From the NCBI GenBank assembly GCA_037974335.1, contig CM075743.1:7637449-7701448 (forward strand): a stretch of DNA of 64,000 bases, written 5' to 3'. This DNA is from Prionace glauca (Eukaryota > Chordata > Chondrichthyes > Carcharhiniformes > Carcharhinidae). The first letter of the stretch is position 1; the number at the start of each line of letters is the position of its first letter. Below the pieces are notes generated by a model that ran no database searches, was not told the origin of the DNA, and was given only the letters and a program-made list of their open reading frames with translations. The translations under genes were made by a program, and so were the position numbers. Shown here piece after piece: positions 27,375 to 40,400 of this stretch.

Positions 27375-27670
27375 GTTGTGGAGCCGGTGGTTTAGTGGTA
27401 CTGTCACCTAATTAGTTAATCCAGAGAACCCAGGCAAGATCTGGGGACCCAGGTTCAAATCCCAGCACAGCAGATGGTAATACTTGAATTCAATAATCAT
27501 TTGGAATTTGAAAACATCTATCAATGGCCTCCAAAACTATAGTCGTAAAAACCCATCCGGTTCACTAATATCCTTCAGGGAAGGAATCGGCTGGCCCTAC
27601 GTGTGAGAGTAATATGGTTGACTCTCAAATGCCCTCTAAGCAATACCCACATCCCACAAATGAATTTAAA
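27375..27670 (+). mobile_element. S2 SINE, full-length-like
   Basis: tRNA-like head GAGCCGGTGGTTTAGTGGTA with box B GGTTCAAATCC, middle ACCCATCCGGTTCACTAATA and end CAATACCCACATCCCACAAA. Head and middle differ from S1. Confidence 0.7.
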
Positions 27671-27685
27671 AAACTAATCCTGTTA

Positions 27686-27990
27686 AAGCTTGTTTATTTA
27701 TTAGTCACAAGTAGACTTACATTCACACTGCAATGAAGTTACTGTGAAAATCCCCTAGCTGCCACACTCCGGTGCCTGTTCAGATACACAGAAGGAAAAT
27801 TTAGCATGGCCAATCAACTTAACCTGCATATCTTTGGACTGTGGGAGGAAACCGCAGCACCGGGAGGAAACCCACACAGACACGAGGAGAATGTGCAAAC
27901 TCCACACAGACAGTGACCCAAGCCGGGAATCGAATCCAGGTCCCTGGAGTTGCGAGGCAGCAGAGCTAACTACTGCAGCACCGTGCCACA
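27686..27990 (-). mobile_element. S1 SINE, tail b
   Basis: Reversed, TTGTTTATTTATTAGTCACA to GCAGCACCGTGCCAC. Confidence 0.87.
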
Positions 27991-28051
27991 ATTAATAGTG
28001 TCAACTTGAACCTATTTGCAATATTTACTATACATTGTGTCATTGTGACCT

Positions 28052-28230
28052 TCAAAGAGAATGAATGGGTTTGGAAGAACATAGCAGGGTTATTTCATAA
28101 TATTCCTCAGGCAGTCCACACCACACGTAGTGAATAATGAATGACAAGGTGAAGATAGCTTTGTTGTTTGGTTGATTGAAATTCTCCATTATAGGTGCTG
28201 ACGTCATGGCCATGTAAGAGATTCCATTAC
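28052..28230 (-). other. Possible relic or 3' untranslated exon of gene 2
   Basis: Downstream of gene 2 on the same strand, a pyrimidine-rich acceptor (TTTTTCATTTCCAAG|GT at 28231/28230) opens a frame running to a TGA near 28052. The frame contains GISYMAMT and later PEEYYEITL, in the same order as GVTYATVT and PTEYSTVVF in the gene 1 tail. Nucleotide similarity is weak, and the middle is hydrophobic and unlike a cytoplasmic tail. It may be a decayed tail exon now serving as untranslated sequence, or chance. Confidence 0.22.
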
Positions 28231-28319
28231 CTTGGAAATGAAAAACAAAGGATGTTTCAAATATCACAACATATCCGTAAAGTTTAGGATCAGAGTAAAT
28301 CTGTGCTTTTGTTATAACA

Positions 28320-28569
28320 GTAAGAAGTCTCACAACACCAAGTTAAAGTCCAACCAGTTTATTTGATAGTAAACTCACAAACTTTTGGAAATGCTGTCCC
28401 TTTGTCAGGTGTGTGGAAAGTTCAGAACTTTCCACACACCTGATGAAGGACCAGCGTTTCCGAAAGCTTATGGGGTTACTATCAAATAAACTGGTTGGAC
28501 TTTAACCTGGTGATGTGAGACTTCTTACTGTGTTTACCCCAGTCCAATGCCGGCATCTCCACATCATGA
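28320..28569 (+). mobile_element. Foldback retroposon copy 2
   Basis: Left arm TAAGAAGTCTCACAACACCA, mirrored right arm ending CTTCTTACTG, then the extension with GCCGGCATCTCCACATCATG at the right. Direct repeats CTTTTGTTATAACA lie at 28306-28319 and 28570-28583. Confidence 0.85.
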
Positions 28570-28583
28570 CTTTTGTTATAACA

Positions 28584-29055
28584 TAAGAACATAAGAACAT
28601 AAGAAATAGGAGCAGGAGCAGGCCATCTGGCCCTTCGAGCCTGCCCCGCCATTCAATAAGATCATGGCTGATCTGTCGTGGCTCAGTTCCACTTTCCCGC
28701 CCTCTCCCCATAACCCTTAATCCCCTCTCTTATCAAAAACCCATCAACCCGCTTAAAAATATTTAGCGAGGCAGCCTCCACCACTTCAACGGGTAGAGAA
28801 TTCCAGAGATTCACCACCCTTTGAGTGAAGAAGTTCCTCCTCAACTCCGTTCTAAACCGCCTCCCCTTTATCTTGAGGCTGGGCCCCCTAGTCCTACTGT
28901 CTTTTTTGAGCGGGAAGAGTCTCTCCACCTCTATCCTATCCATCCCATTCATCATCTTATACGTCTCAATGAGATCTCCCCTCATTCTTCTAAACTCTAA
29001 CGAGTACAAGCCTAGTTTATTCAGCCTCTCCTCATAGCCCAATGGTTTCTGTATG
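28584..29055 (-). mobile_element. LINE-A 3' end, young copy
   Basis: Begins with TAAGAACATAAGAACATAAG and reads, on the minus strand, YEERLNKLGLYSLEFRRMRG, SRTRGPSLKIKGRRFRTELR and FFTQRVVNLWNSLPVEVVEA. The frame is open for about 125 codons. Nearly identical to 57108-57860. Confidence 0.88.
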
Positions 29056-29118
29056 AACATTTATATTTACATTTGTTGTGCAACATAACGCAGTTGATTA
29101 AAAGGAAGATTGAATTTA

Positions 29119-29420
29119 TAGTTTAAAATTCATTTATTAGTGTCACAAGTAGGCTTACATTAACACTGCAATGAAGTTACTGTGGAAATCCCCTAGTTGC
29201 CACACTCCAGCTCCTGTTTGGGTACACTGAATGAGAATTTAGCACCTAGCCAGCACCTCTTTTGGACATAGGAGGAAACCGGAGCACCAGGAGGAAACCC
29301 ACACAGACACTGGGAGAACGTGCAGATTTTGCACTGACAGTGATCCAAGGCGAGAATTGAACCTGGATCCCTGGCACTGTGAGGCGGCAGTGTTAACCAC
29401 TGTGCCACCCTGCTGCCCAA
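29119..29420 (-). mobile_element. S1 SINE, tail b
   Basis: Reversed, AAATTCATTTATTAGTGTCA to GTGCCACCCTGCTGCCC. Confidence 0.86.
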
Positions 29421-30940
29421 TTAAGAAAATGTGTTGAGAAAGAAAGAATCAGTTTTAAATGTAACACAAATCACAAATTGTAAGTACTTTCTTTTTCTGT
29501 GCTTATCAAAGATAGAAACTAATTTGCTGGCCCATAAGGGCCTCTCCTTCCTTCTCTGAGTATCATATTAAGCAATCCTATCGTGGCACTACTCTACTGA
29601 AACTGGGTCAAAGTGCATAGTTAGTACAGCAGAACTCAGCTGTGTGTCAGGAGATTTCAGAAACCTCTGTCAGTAGATTCTCAAAGTAGCCATGATACTA
29701 TCATCTGACTTCCTGATTTGTCAACAGTTAGCTCGAGATGGGCATGGCAATGAGCTGAATCTGACCTTTCTTGCTCAACTATTTAGCAGGATCCTCAGAG
29801 GGTGTGATATGAAGCCATTGTACTGGGGCTTAAGCTGAGTCAGAAGCTGCAGGTATGGGCTCACAATGTTGCAAAGCAACGTCAAACTTTGCTTCCCTGC
29901 TTTATGTTGTAAGGGACCCACCAACAGTGAGTTTCTGTAATTTGCTGGTGGAAGGAAGAAGACTGGTGTAGAGGTGTGATTGAAAGTCACTGAGGAGGTG
30001 AACAGACCCAGGACCTCCCTTCTGCTGGGAGTGGCTTAATGATCAAGGCAGGTCAGGAAGGTGAGTGACATGGCACATTCAAATATACCCTGATCTACAC
30101 CTTAATCCAACCCTCCTCACTCTCTGCCTTTCCAAGCCTACTCACCCCTCTCTGTCTACGCACCTCCTCACCTTCCCATCTGACCATTCATCACTGAATC
30201 TCGCCCCACCATAATACAATGTCACACTCATGCCTTACCATGATCCACAAATGGCTTTGTGTTCTTGTATATTCTATTTTTCACACAGAGATCACTTCCT
30301 TTCAGGAGAAGCTATCACAGAATCCCAGGGAGCGGCAGAAGACTGGAGGTGACCCTCCGACAATCTGCATACTGAGATTCTGACAAGAAGTCACTGGTGA
30401 TGGGCTGACACTTTGATACTCAGTTTATCTGGAGATTTGGAAGTCTTTAGATACCCAGTGACAGAATTAACAATCACAGTTAATACTCCATCCAAAACTT
30501 ATTTAAGTTAACTTGGTCTCAACAGCTGCTCAAATATGATAACGCACACATTGATGATTTAACACTTTATTTGACAGCTCTAATTCATGTCTTCCATCTC
30601 CCAGAAAACCTTCAAGCATCCCATAGGATGTGGTGCAGGAAGAGGATGAAGAGTCTTCAGAGGAGACCACACACTCTGGAAATGCACAGGACTAGAACAG
30701 TGATAACAGGACAGACCCATATGTAAAAGGCTTTCATATAGACAAGGAATGGGTGTTAGATCTTAGCATTTAAAGGATTTCTAGCCAGTCACTTGTTAAG
30801 CCCCCTCAAAGCCCCCTTGCTTGGTTTCCTCACACCACATGTGGGATAAAGAAGACTTTGCATCCCATCTTGGGCTCAATCTAATAAGATCCAAGCTGAC
30901 TGGATGAGTCACTGCACCCTTTCCCAGGTTTGATCTCAGA
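29421..30940. other. Intergenic, 1.5 kb without a recognised gene
   Basis: No receptor-like exon was found by frame and splice borders. If gene 2 splices past its stop, the untranslated exon could lie here or further down. Confidence 0.4.
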
Positions 30941-30941
30941 G

Positions 30942-31066
30942 TGGCACAATGGTACACTGGTTAGCACTGCTGCCTCAGTGCCAGGGACCCGGGTTCAGTT
31001 CTGGCCTTGGGTGACCGCATAAAGTTTGCATGTTCTCCTGATATCTGCGTGGGTTTCCTCCCACAG
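30942..31066 (+). mobile_element. S1 SINE head, 3'-truncated
   Basis: GTGGCACAATGGTACACTGG to GGGTTTCCTCCCACAG, then joined directly to reversed LINE-A. Confidence 0.75.
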
Positions 31067-31235
31067 AAATTCCTCTATTCCTTGCATATTCATGTGCTTA
31101 TCTAAAAAATCCTTAAACGCTCCTAACGTACTTGCCTCCACCACCAACCCAGGCAGCGCGTTCCAGATTCCGACCACTCTGTGTCAACCCTATCTATGTC
31201 TCTCATCATTTTATAGTTTGGTCAGATCCTGTCAC
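31067..31235 (-). mobile_element. LINE-A short fragment
   Basis: The minus strand encodes VGIWNALPGLVVEASTLGAF, the end of the LINE-A frame. It lies about 130 bp from gene 2 exon 4. Confidence 0.7.
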
Positions 31236-31362
31236 ATGGGGCAGGCTGTAAAATGCTGGCCATTTTGTTCTTATCCTGCTATCCTTTCTCAAGTATTTAT
31301 AATGAGCAGATTATAAACAACCCTTCTAAATAGCTTGTGCCTAAATGCACAGAATAACTTAC

Positions 31363-31467
31363 CGGTTTTACATTTTCAGTTTGACGAAAGTGGCCCAAAG
31401 GAGGAGAATGGCGAAGAAGACCCAACGTAAAATACTCCATATGAAATGGTACAGATAATTCTTCTGC
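31363..31467 (-). CDS. Gene 2 exon 4: membrane segment with arginine and early stop
   Basis: Acceptor TTTTCCTAG|G (31468/31467), phase 2. It encodes QKNYLYHFIWSILRWVFFAI and then a leucine/tryptophan-rich run ending FVKLKM, with TAA at 31370-31368. R155 falls inside the hydrophobic stretch. A strong donor (ACCG|GTAAGT, 31363/31362) follows only five bases after the stop, where gene 1 exon 4 also has its donor. The transcript therefore probably splices on into a 3' untranslated exon. With the stop so close to the junction, nonsense-mediated decay would not be expected. Confidence 0.83.
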
Positions 31468-34400
31468 CTAGGAAAACAGGAGGCAAAATGGCATCATCAA
31501 AATAGATTCCTGAATCCATGGAGGTAACTTTGACATGTGAATTATTTGGTTTCACTCAAGTTAAAGTTATTAGAGTCACAGGTAGGCTTACATTAACACT
31601 GCAATGAAGTTATTGTGAAAATCCTCTAGCGGCCACACTCTCCTGCTCCTGTTGGGGTACACTGAGGGAGAATTTAGCATGGCCAATGCACCGAACCAAC
31701 ACGTCTTTCAGACTGTGGGAGGAAACCCACGCAAGGCAAAGGGAGAACGTGCAGATTCCACACAGACAGTGACCCAAGACAGGAATCGAACCCAGGTCCC
31801 TGACACTGTGAGGCAGCAGTGCTAACCACTGTACTACTGGTGGAATATCGTGGTTTTGCTGCTTCTGGGCCATCTGATAAATTGCTGAACTGCACTCACT
31901 TTGACCTGTGATAGTTTATCCATTATCTAAGTGCATGGAAAGTATCAAATTGGAATGTGCAGGCACTAGCTTGTGCCAAGGGGGCAATGAAATGGCGAAT
32001 ACCCAGTTCCCTTTTCTCACTAGATATGGTAATGTAATGAGAAAAAAAACATCAGCTTCTCCTCCTGCAAAGTTGATGGTGCAGAAACAGAAGTTGTGGA
32101 AACAGGTTAGCCAGCAGTGATGGAAAGAGCAACTGAGTGCAACGTTTCAGTTGCAAACTCTGCATCAGATCTGAAGGGTTATCTTTGTCAGGATTTTCTG
32201 GTTCATGCTGAACCCAATGCCACTGGGGACTTGGTAACTCAGCCAAAAATCCACTGTCTTTCAGATGGACCAGACAATCTCAATGTCCTGCCTGGAAAAT
32301 CCTGTCCCTTCTCTCCACAGATGTTGACGGAGCTATTTCGTTTAGCTGACAGATCAATAAGAGAGGTTCAATGCAACAGGACATGCCAGGAGAAACACCA
32401 GGCATAACTAAAAATGAACTGCCGACCTGGTGAAGCTACCAAACAGGACTACTCACGTTCCAAACACCATAAGCAGCCAGCAATTGACAGAGCTAAGCAA
32501 TGGATCGGATCTAAGCTCTGCAGCCATGCCACATGTAGCCGTGAATGGTGGTGGACAATTAAACAATGCACTGGAAAACTCTCATATTCTCAACCTCAAT
32601 ATTGGGAGCACTAAAAGATAAGGCTGAAACATTTGTTATAATCTTCAACCAGAAATGCTGAGTAGAAAATCCATATCAGCTTCCTCTGGAGGCCCCCAGC
32701 ATCTCAGATGTCAGTCTTCAAACAATTCGATTCACTCCACATGATATCAAGATTTGGCATGGGGGCACTGAATACTGCAAAGAAAATGGGTCGTGACAAT
32801 ATTTCAGTAATTATACTGAAGGCTTCAGAATTCCCTCCAACTCTCACCAAATTCTACAGATGCACCATAGAAAGCATTCTTTCTGGTTGTATCACAGCTT
32901 GGTATGGCTCCAGCTCTGTCCAAGACCATAAGACAATGTAGTCCAATCCATCATGCAAGCCAGCCTTCCACTCACTGACGCTATCTACACTTGCTGCTGC
33001 CTCGGAAAAGCAGCCAGCATAAATAAGGACCCCGGACATCCTTTCTTTCATCAGGAAAAAGATACAAAAGTCTGAGGTCACATAACAACCAACTCAAGAA
33101 CAGCTTCTTCCCTGTTGCCATCAGATTTTTGAATGGACCTACCTTTCATTAAGTTGATCTTTCTCTACACCTTAGCTATGACTAACACTACATTCTGCAC
33201 CCTCTCCTTTCCTTCTCTATGAACAATATACCTTGTCTGTAAGCACACAAGAAACAATACTTTTCACTGTATACTAATATGTGTGACAATAATAAATCAA
33301 ATCAAAATTGCCTTACCAAGCTGTTCCAGTACAGCTACAACACTAGCATTCACCCAGTCATGTGGAAAATTGCCCAGGTATCTCACGTACACAAAAAGGA
33401 GGACAAATCCAACCTGATCAATCAGCCTACCTTTGATCATTGGTAAAATGAAGGAAGGAATCGCAATTCAATTAATAAATTCTGGAATTGAAAGCTAATC
33501 TTAGCAATGGTGACCATGAAGCAATCATTGATGGCTGTAAAAAAAGCATTTGGTTCAATATTATTGTTTAGGGAAGGAAATCTGTCATCCTTACCCAGTC
33601 CAGCCTACATGTGAGTCCAGGTCCACAGCAATGTGGTTGACCCCTAACTGCCCTCTGAACTGACCTAATACAAGGGTAATTAGGGATGGACAACAAATGC
33701 TGGGCTTGCCAGTGATGACCACACCCCATAAAAGAAAAACAACAAAACAATAAGTGTCCTGGAAATTCTTCCACACGCAATGGTTTGTGGATTTTGGTGG
33801 TTAAAGAATGATAAAAATATATCCATGGCGTAACAACACTTCTGGGCCTGGGTTGGATTTTAACTACTTGGCATTAGAATGCAAGAGGCAGCCAACTGAT
33901 GGTGCCATCTCTCCTGACTTCTATTCCCGTTGACTACAGCAGGAGAGATGTAGAACCAACTGCCAGTTCAATTTTGCACATATTACATCATTGCATAGTC
34001 ACAAATATCTGCTTTCAGTTGTGGCATGTGTGTCCAAAATGCATTTGTCTCACCATATTTAAATCCCTACTCTCGAGACAGCCTGCACCTTGCCAGAAAA
34101 ACAATTCAATATCTCTCTGTAATAAGTTTTCAGAGGCAGAAGTCCCTTCACTAAAATCCCTTTATTTACAAGTCTGGCAACAGCATACAGAGTGCTTTCC
34201 GTCAGCAGTCTCCCCTAGGAGCCCCTGAGGGGCTGACACACCTAGTTAAATACAAAGCAGGAGGCTCCCTGATTGGCCCATCAGTTTGGCCCGTAATCAG
34301 GGACATCTTTTTTGCGTCCAACCAAATAAACGAAATCAAATTCACTTAGGGGCCTTTCATCAGGGAGCTCGTATTCCAATAGGCCAACTTCCATGGCCTG

Positions 34401-37400
34401 ATTGAAGCCATTGCATTCTCATAACACAGTGAATGGGATATTACACAATTTTTACACAGAAAAGTGGAATAGAAGGAGGCCATTCAGCCCCGCATGTCTG
34501 TGCCTACCCAAAAAAATAGTGTTCTCAACCTAATGCCACCTTCCAATTCTTGACCCATAGCCCTGTAAGCTAGGCCATTTCACATCCATTTCCAAGTATT
34601 TTTTTTAGATGCAGTGAAAGTTGTTGCCTCTACCATCCTTCCAAATGGTCAATTCATCCCCACAATCATCTCTCACCTCCCCTTTGATAATTCTACCAAT
34701 TACTTTAAATCGATGCCCTCTTATTTTTTGACCTCCCTGCTAAAGGAAGTAAATCCTTTTCATCATCTGCCTGACTCCTCATAACTTTATATGTCTCAGT
34801 TAGATCTTTGCTTTGCCTCCTTTGTTCCCAAGGAAACAGTCCCGGCCGATCCAGTTTTTCTTCATGTTTGCACATTCTTCAGTCCTGGTAATATCCTCAT
34901 CAATCTCCTCGGTGTTCTTTCTTTAGTGCAGTAGAGACAGAATAATTGTTCAGTTCAGGCCTTTTCAAACATGCATGACATTTACCTTTGAATTTTCTTG
35001 TCAGATGGAGAGATTGCCAGAAGTACTTTGGGATCTGTTAAAAATGATATAACTCATTGTTATTAAGTTGCACTGCCAAATTGCGTTACACATCTGACTA
35101 AACCATCATAGATACATTTGCAATTTCATAGAATCCCTATAGTGCAGAAGAAGGCCATTTGGCCCATCGAGTCTGCACTGACCATAGCCCCACCCAGGCC
35201 CTATTCCTGTAATCCCACACATTTACCCCTGACACTAGGATCAATTTAGCATGGCCAATCAACCTAACCCGCACATCTTTGGACTATAGGAGGAAACCAG
35301 AGCACCCGGAGGAAACCCACACAGACACAGGGAGAATATGCAATTCCAGACAGACAGTGACCCGAGGCCGAAATTGAATCCAGGTTCTTGGTGCTATGAG
35401 GCAGCAGTGCTAACCACTGTGCCACTGTGATTTAAAAACATGAAAAATGACATGGGTATATTAGTACTAAAATTATATATTTTTGAGTTGAATTTAATGC
35501 TCGCTTGCCAGAGGGTGTGATGGTTAGGGACAGTGGGTGGGGGGAATGGTATCTTCAATGCAAGCCGCCTCCATGTCTGCTATGTTGTTATAATGATACA
35601 GGCGCTGATTGTTCATAAGGGATTGTATAAACACATTGTGGGTTCATTTATTGAGACTAGGTACGTAAGAATATTTGGACAAAAGTAGAAATCTTGAAGA
35701 TATCAGACACATGTTCTGTGCTCTGCTCAGAGGGAAAACAGAAGCTAAGACCATAGTTGCCTGGCCCTGCCCACCAGTGGGATCTTCTGCTTCCTCCAAA
35801 GTCAATGGGCGTTTGGCTGACTTACCACATCTGTCATGGAATCCATTGTGGTAAGTCAGGAAAGACTAGATTCAATGACACATTTCCCTTCCAGTGATGT
35901 CATGCTGCTGCCCATTAAAGGCATATTACAACACTGGCCACTCCCACCCCCAGTGCAGTTTTACCAATGGTAGGGTAGTGTTAGTGCCTTTGGATCAACT
36001 GTGGCCTTTTGGTTGTCAATTGCTGACCACTTAAGATCTTACCTTGGAGGGATTTACTAGGATGCAGAAAAGATTTACTAGGATGCTACCAGGACTTGAT
36101 GGATTGCGATATAAGGAGGGGTTGGATGGACTGGGACTTTTTTCTCTGGAGCGTAGGAAGCTGAGGGGTGATCTTATAGAGGTCTATAAAGTAATGAGGG
36201 GCATAGATCAGCCAGATAGTCAATATCTTTTCCCAAAGGTAGGGGAGTCTAAAGCTAGAGAGCATAGGCTGAAGGTGAAAGGGGAGAGATACAAAAGCAC
36301 CCAGAGGGGCAATTTGTTCATGCAGTGGATGGTGAATACCTGGAACAAGCTGTGAGAAGTAGTAGAAGAGGCAGATACAATTTTATCTTTTAAAGAACAT
36401 TTAGGAAGCTACATGGGTACGGTGGGTATAGAGGGATATGGGCCAAATGTGGGTAATTGGGATTAGCTTTGGGGTTTTAAAAAGAAAGAGTGGCGTGGAC
36501 AAGTTAGGCCAAAGGGCCTGTTTCCATGCTGTAAACCTCTATGACACTACAATTCTGTGACTAGGATTGAACCAGTTGCAGGGGAAAGACCTAAGGCCAG
36601 GTGGCCAACAGGTTTCCCTGTATGAGCTGGTGGAGGGCATTAACTTGTCCTCCTGGGCCCATCATAGGGACCCCAAGGTTTTCTGTCCTTCCCCCCCATC
36701 CATCACCTTCCAGCTCTCCTTCCCTCCCATGGACTCTCAAACACTATCCTCCCACCCCCACACCCCTCCAACACCCTTGCGTCTCTGCGGGTGCCTGCAA
36801 GATCCCCAAACTCTCACCAGTTCCAACCTCCTCCTAAGGACGAGTGGGCAGCAGCTCTCCAAGGGAGGGGTCCAATTCTCATCCTGTAGTCCATTAATGG
36901 CCAGTCAAGCATCTTCTGCTGGGTAGGTGGGCTCCCCTCCCCAACCCCAATATTTTAGTCACTGAGGGGCAATTGTGACACATGCTCAGATAGCCCAATT
37001 TGTTATTTTGCATCATTCTGCTGGTTTACCCTTAACAGAATTCTAACTTGCCACTGAAAATCACTTTGGAAATGTTGAAAATCATATCCTAAATTGTACT
37101 GAAAGCAATATAAGACTATATGGATGAACACAATTAATAAAACCATGCAGATCCTACCTTCATTGATTTTAAGTTCCACGAGACTTAGGAGGTCCTGTAA
37201 CAATCTTTCAACTCCACACCAGTACAAGCCCTCATCGTTCTGTGTTAACTGTTCCATTGTGACTGTAAATTCTCCTGCTTCATTATCAGCGACAATGGTG
37301 ATTCTCCCGTCTGTACTTGTCTTCTTTGGGCCGTGGGTTCGCACCATAATAGCACAGTCTTCCTGGTCATCACCTTTGCACCAGTACTTTTGATGATTGT

Positions 37401-40400
37401 TGTAATGTTTGTCATATCGACACTTGATATGGACGGATTGTCCCACTTTTCCATTTACAATATCCCATCCATTCGATGCAGCCCAAGTAACTGCACAGCG
37501 TGAAAGCGTAACAAGTACAAGAAAACACAAATCAACCTAACTGTTTAATAAGGTAAGGAATATTTTTAAAATGTGCCTTAAGACTCCGAAGCATACTCTT
37601 TCATTTTGATCATTCTGATGATGCAGTCTGAAGGACTTCTGGATTTTCCGTCTTCAGAAATTAATACTGAAATAAAGAGAGCTCATACTGCAGCACAGTG
37701 GTACAGTGGTCAGCACTGCTGTCTCAGCCAGCCAAGGACCAGGCTTCGATTCCTGGCTTGGGTCACTGACTGTGTGGAGCTTACACATTCTCCCCGTGTC
37801 TGTGCGGGTTTTGCTCCGGTTTCTTCCCACAGTCCGAAAGATGTGCTGGTTAGGTGCACTGGCCATGCTAAATTCTCTCTCCGTGTACCTGAACAGGCGC
37901 TGGAGTGTGGTGACTGGAGGGTTTTTACAGTAACTTATTGCAGTGTTAATGTTAGCCTACTTGTGTCACTAATAAATAAAGTATAAATTTTAAAATCTGT
38001 ATTGTATCTGTGCCTCACTCTTATTGCTCAGACTCTCAGTGAGCTGAGGTCAGCCAATTTGAGTCTAAGATATTGCTTCCTGCAGTTCCTATGGCTCACG
38101 GTTTACCTCATGGAATCACCTTCACTAATGGAAACATAGAATCTTACGGAGCAGAAGGAGTCTATTTGGCCCACTGCGTCTGCACTGACCAGAATCTCAC
38201 TCAGGCCCTATCTCCTGACACTATTTACCTTAACTAGCCCCCCTGATACTAAGGCGCAATTTAGCATGGCCAATCCACCTAACCAGCACATCTTTGGACT
38301 GTAGGAGGAAACCAGAGCACTTAGAGGAAACCCACGCAGACATGGGGAGAATGTGCAAACTTCACACAGACAGTGACCCAGAGCTGGGAATGGAACCCAG
38401 ATCCATGGTGATGTGAGGCAGCAGTGCTACCATGCTAATCTGTAATTGGAGATCTTTCTATCTGGGTCCCTGCACACAGATCAGTGAAATATAGCCAGCT
38501 GGTTGGCTTTCTTCTATGCTTATACTATGGTTAGAATTTTACCCGCACTTGACAATGCGCTGGGAAGCAAGGTGGCTGATAAAATGGCACATGATGTTGT
38601 TGGGCCTACACTTGATAATTATGAAAACATGGAAAGTAGCAGCATGAGTAGGCCATTCAGCCCCTCTAGCCTGCTCCACCATTCAATATGATCATGACTG
38701 ATTCTCTATTTCTGTGTCATACTCTCTCCCCATACCCCTAAACATCAAAAGCCCATTTTGTCAGTGGCAGAAAGGTTGGCACTGGGAGTCCAGTTCAGCT
38801 ATTAAGTATCCAATTAAAGGCCTTTTTCGTCCTCCACAGGCATTTTACCAGCGTCCAGGGATAGACTGCTGAAACGAGAGGAGATGGTCCAGAGCAACCT
38901 GGTGGTCTCCTATTATCTGCTGGGGACAGCATTTTGGAAACTCCATGAGTCTCCTCCACCCAGTAGCAGACATGTTGCCTGCCCTCTGTGAACTCCCCCC
39001 TCCCACTCTCACTGATCCTGCTGGGACCTGCCTGCCAGCCTAAAACTGGCACGACCAGGCACCATTTCCCTGTCTTTGTGCGTGGCCATTGATGTGCCCT
39101 CATCCTCCAGGTGCAGCCCCATTAATGGCCACTGCCACTAGTGGCGCTGTTGAGGCATCAGAGCTGCTAGCTTCCAGGTTTGGCCAACAGTTTTCGTGGG
39201 GTTACTATGGATAGCAGCCCCAGTGGTGACCATTTAATTGGCTATTGCCAGGATGCCACCAGCCCAGGCAGGTTCATCTCTCACTTTCAGCCCTGGTCAT
39301 GGGACATTAGTCTCTGAAATAAAATTCAACCTTCTGATTCAAGTATATTAAGGGATGGAATATCAAGGGCAGACCATTACTCTGTGAGTGGGCATCCTTA
39401 TTGGCAATGCCCAACTGGGGAATTATTTTTCGTACCCACTCACAATCTTTCGTCATACTATTGATTTCAATAATCTGATCTTAAAGACGGAAGCTGGTCT
39501 CGTGATGCAATGACTAGCATCCCTATCTCTAGGAACTTTGGGTTCAAGTCCCACTATAGGACATGATGGCAAAGTTCAGATCATGGCCAAACAGGTTAGT
39601 TAACAGCCTATAAATTCTTCCAATATGCGTGACAGAAGGCAACAAAAGTGGGAAAGCTGCCTGGCGGCCATTCTGCAAGAAGGTAACGGCAAAACACTTC
39701 AGCCTGAAGGAGAATCTAGGAATCCAATGGAAGCCCCTGATCACCAATGTCCTGTCAAGACACAGTACGCAAAGGAGGAGAACCCTAAAGAGCAGTTACT
39801 GAAAGGAAAAGCACCTTGTCTTCTGGGCTTTATTAATAGAGACATAGAGTACAAGAGCAAGGTTATGCTGAACTTATGCAAGACACTAACTAGACCTCAG
39901 AGTCACTGAAGAGGTTGGGACTGTTCTACTTGGAGAGAAGAAGAGGAGATTTGATAGAGATGTTCAAAATCAAAGAGGGCTGGCCAGAGGAGACGGGGGT
40001 AAACTGTTCCCGCTGGTAAAAGAATGAAAGGGCACAGACTGAAAGTGATTTGCAAAAGAAGCAAGTGTGATGTGACAAAAACTTATCCACACAATGAGTG
40101 GTTTGGGTCTGGAATACACTGCCTGGAAATGTGGTGGAGACAGGTTCAATCAAGGCATTTGAGAGGGCATTGGATGATTATTGGTATGGAAACAATGTGC
40201 AGGGATATGGGATTGAAAAGACAGGGGAATGACACTAAGCTAGTTTGGAGAGCTGGTGCAGACATGATGGGCCAAGTGGCCTCTTTCCGCAGTGTAACAA
40301 GTCTGTGAGTTTAGAATTTTGTACCTCTGTTCACCATGGGGACAGTATCAGATAGGGGATGGAAGGGCTCCTTGAGGAGCAGGTTTCCCATGGTCTTTGT

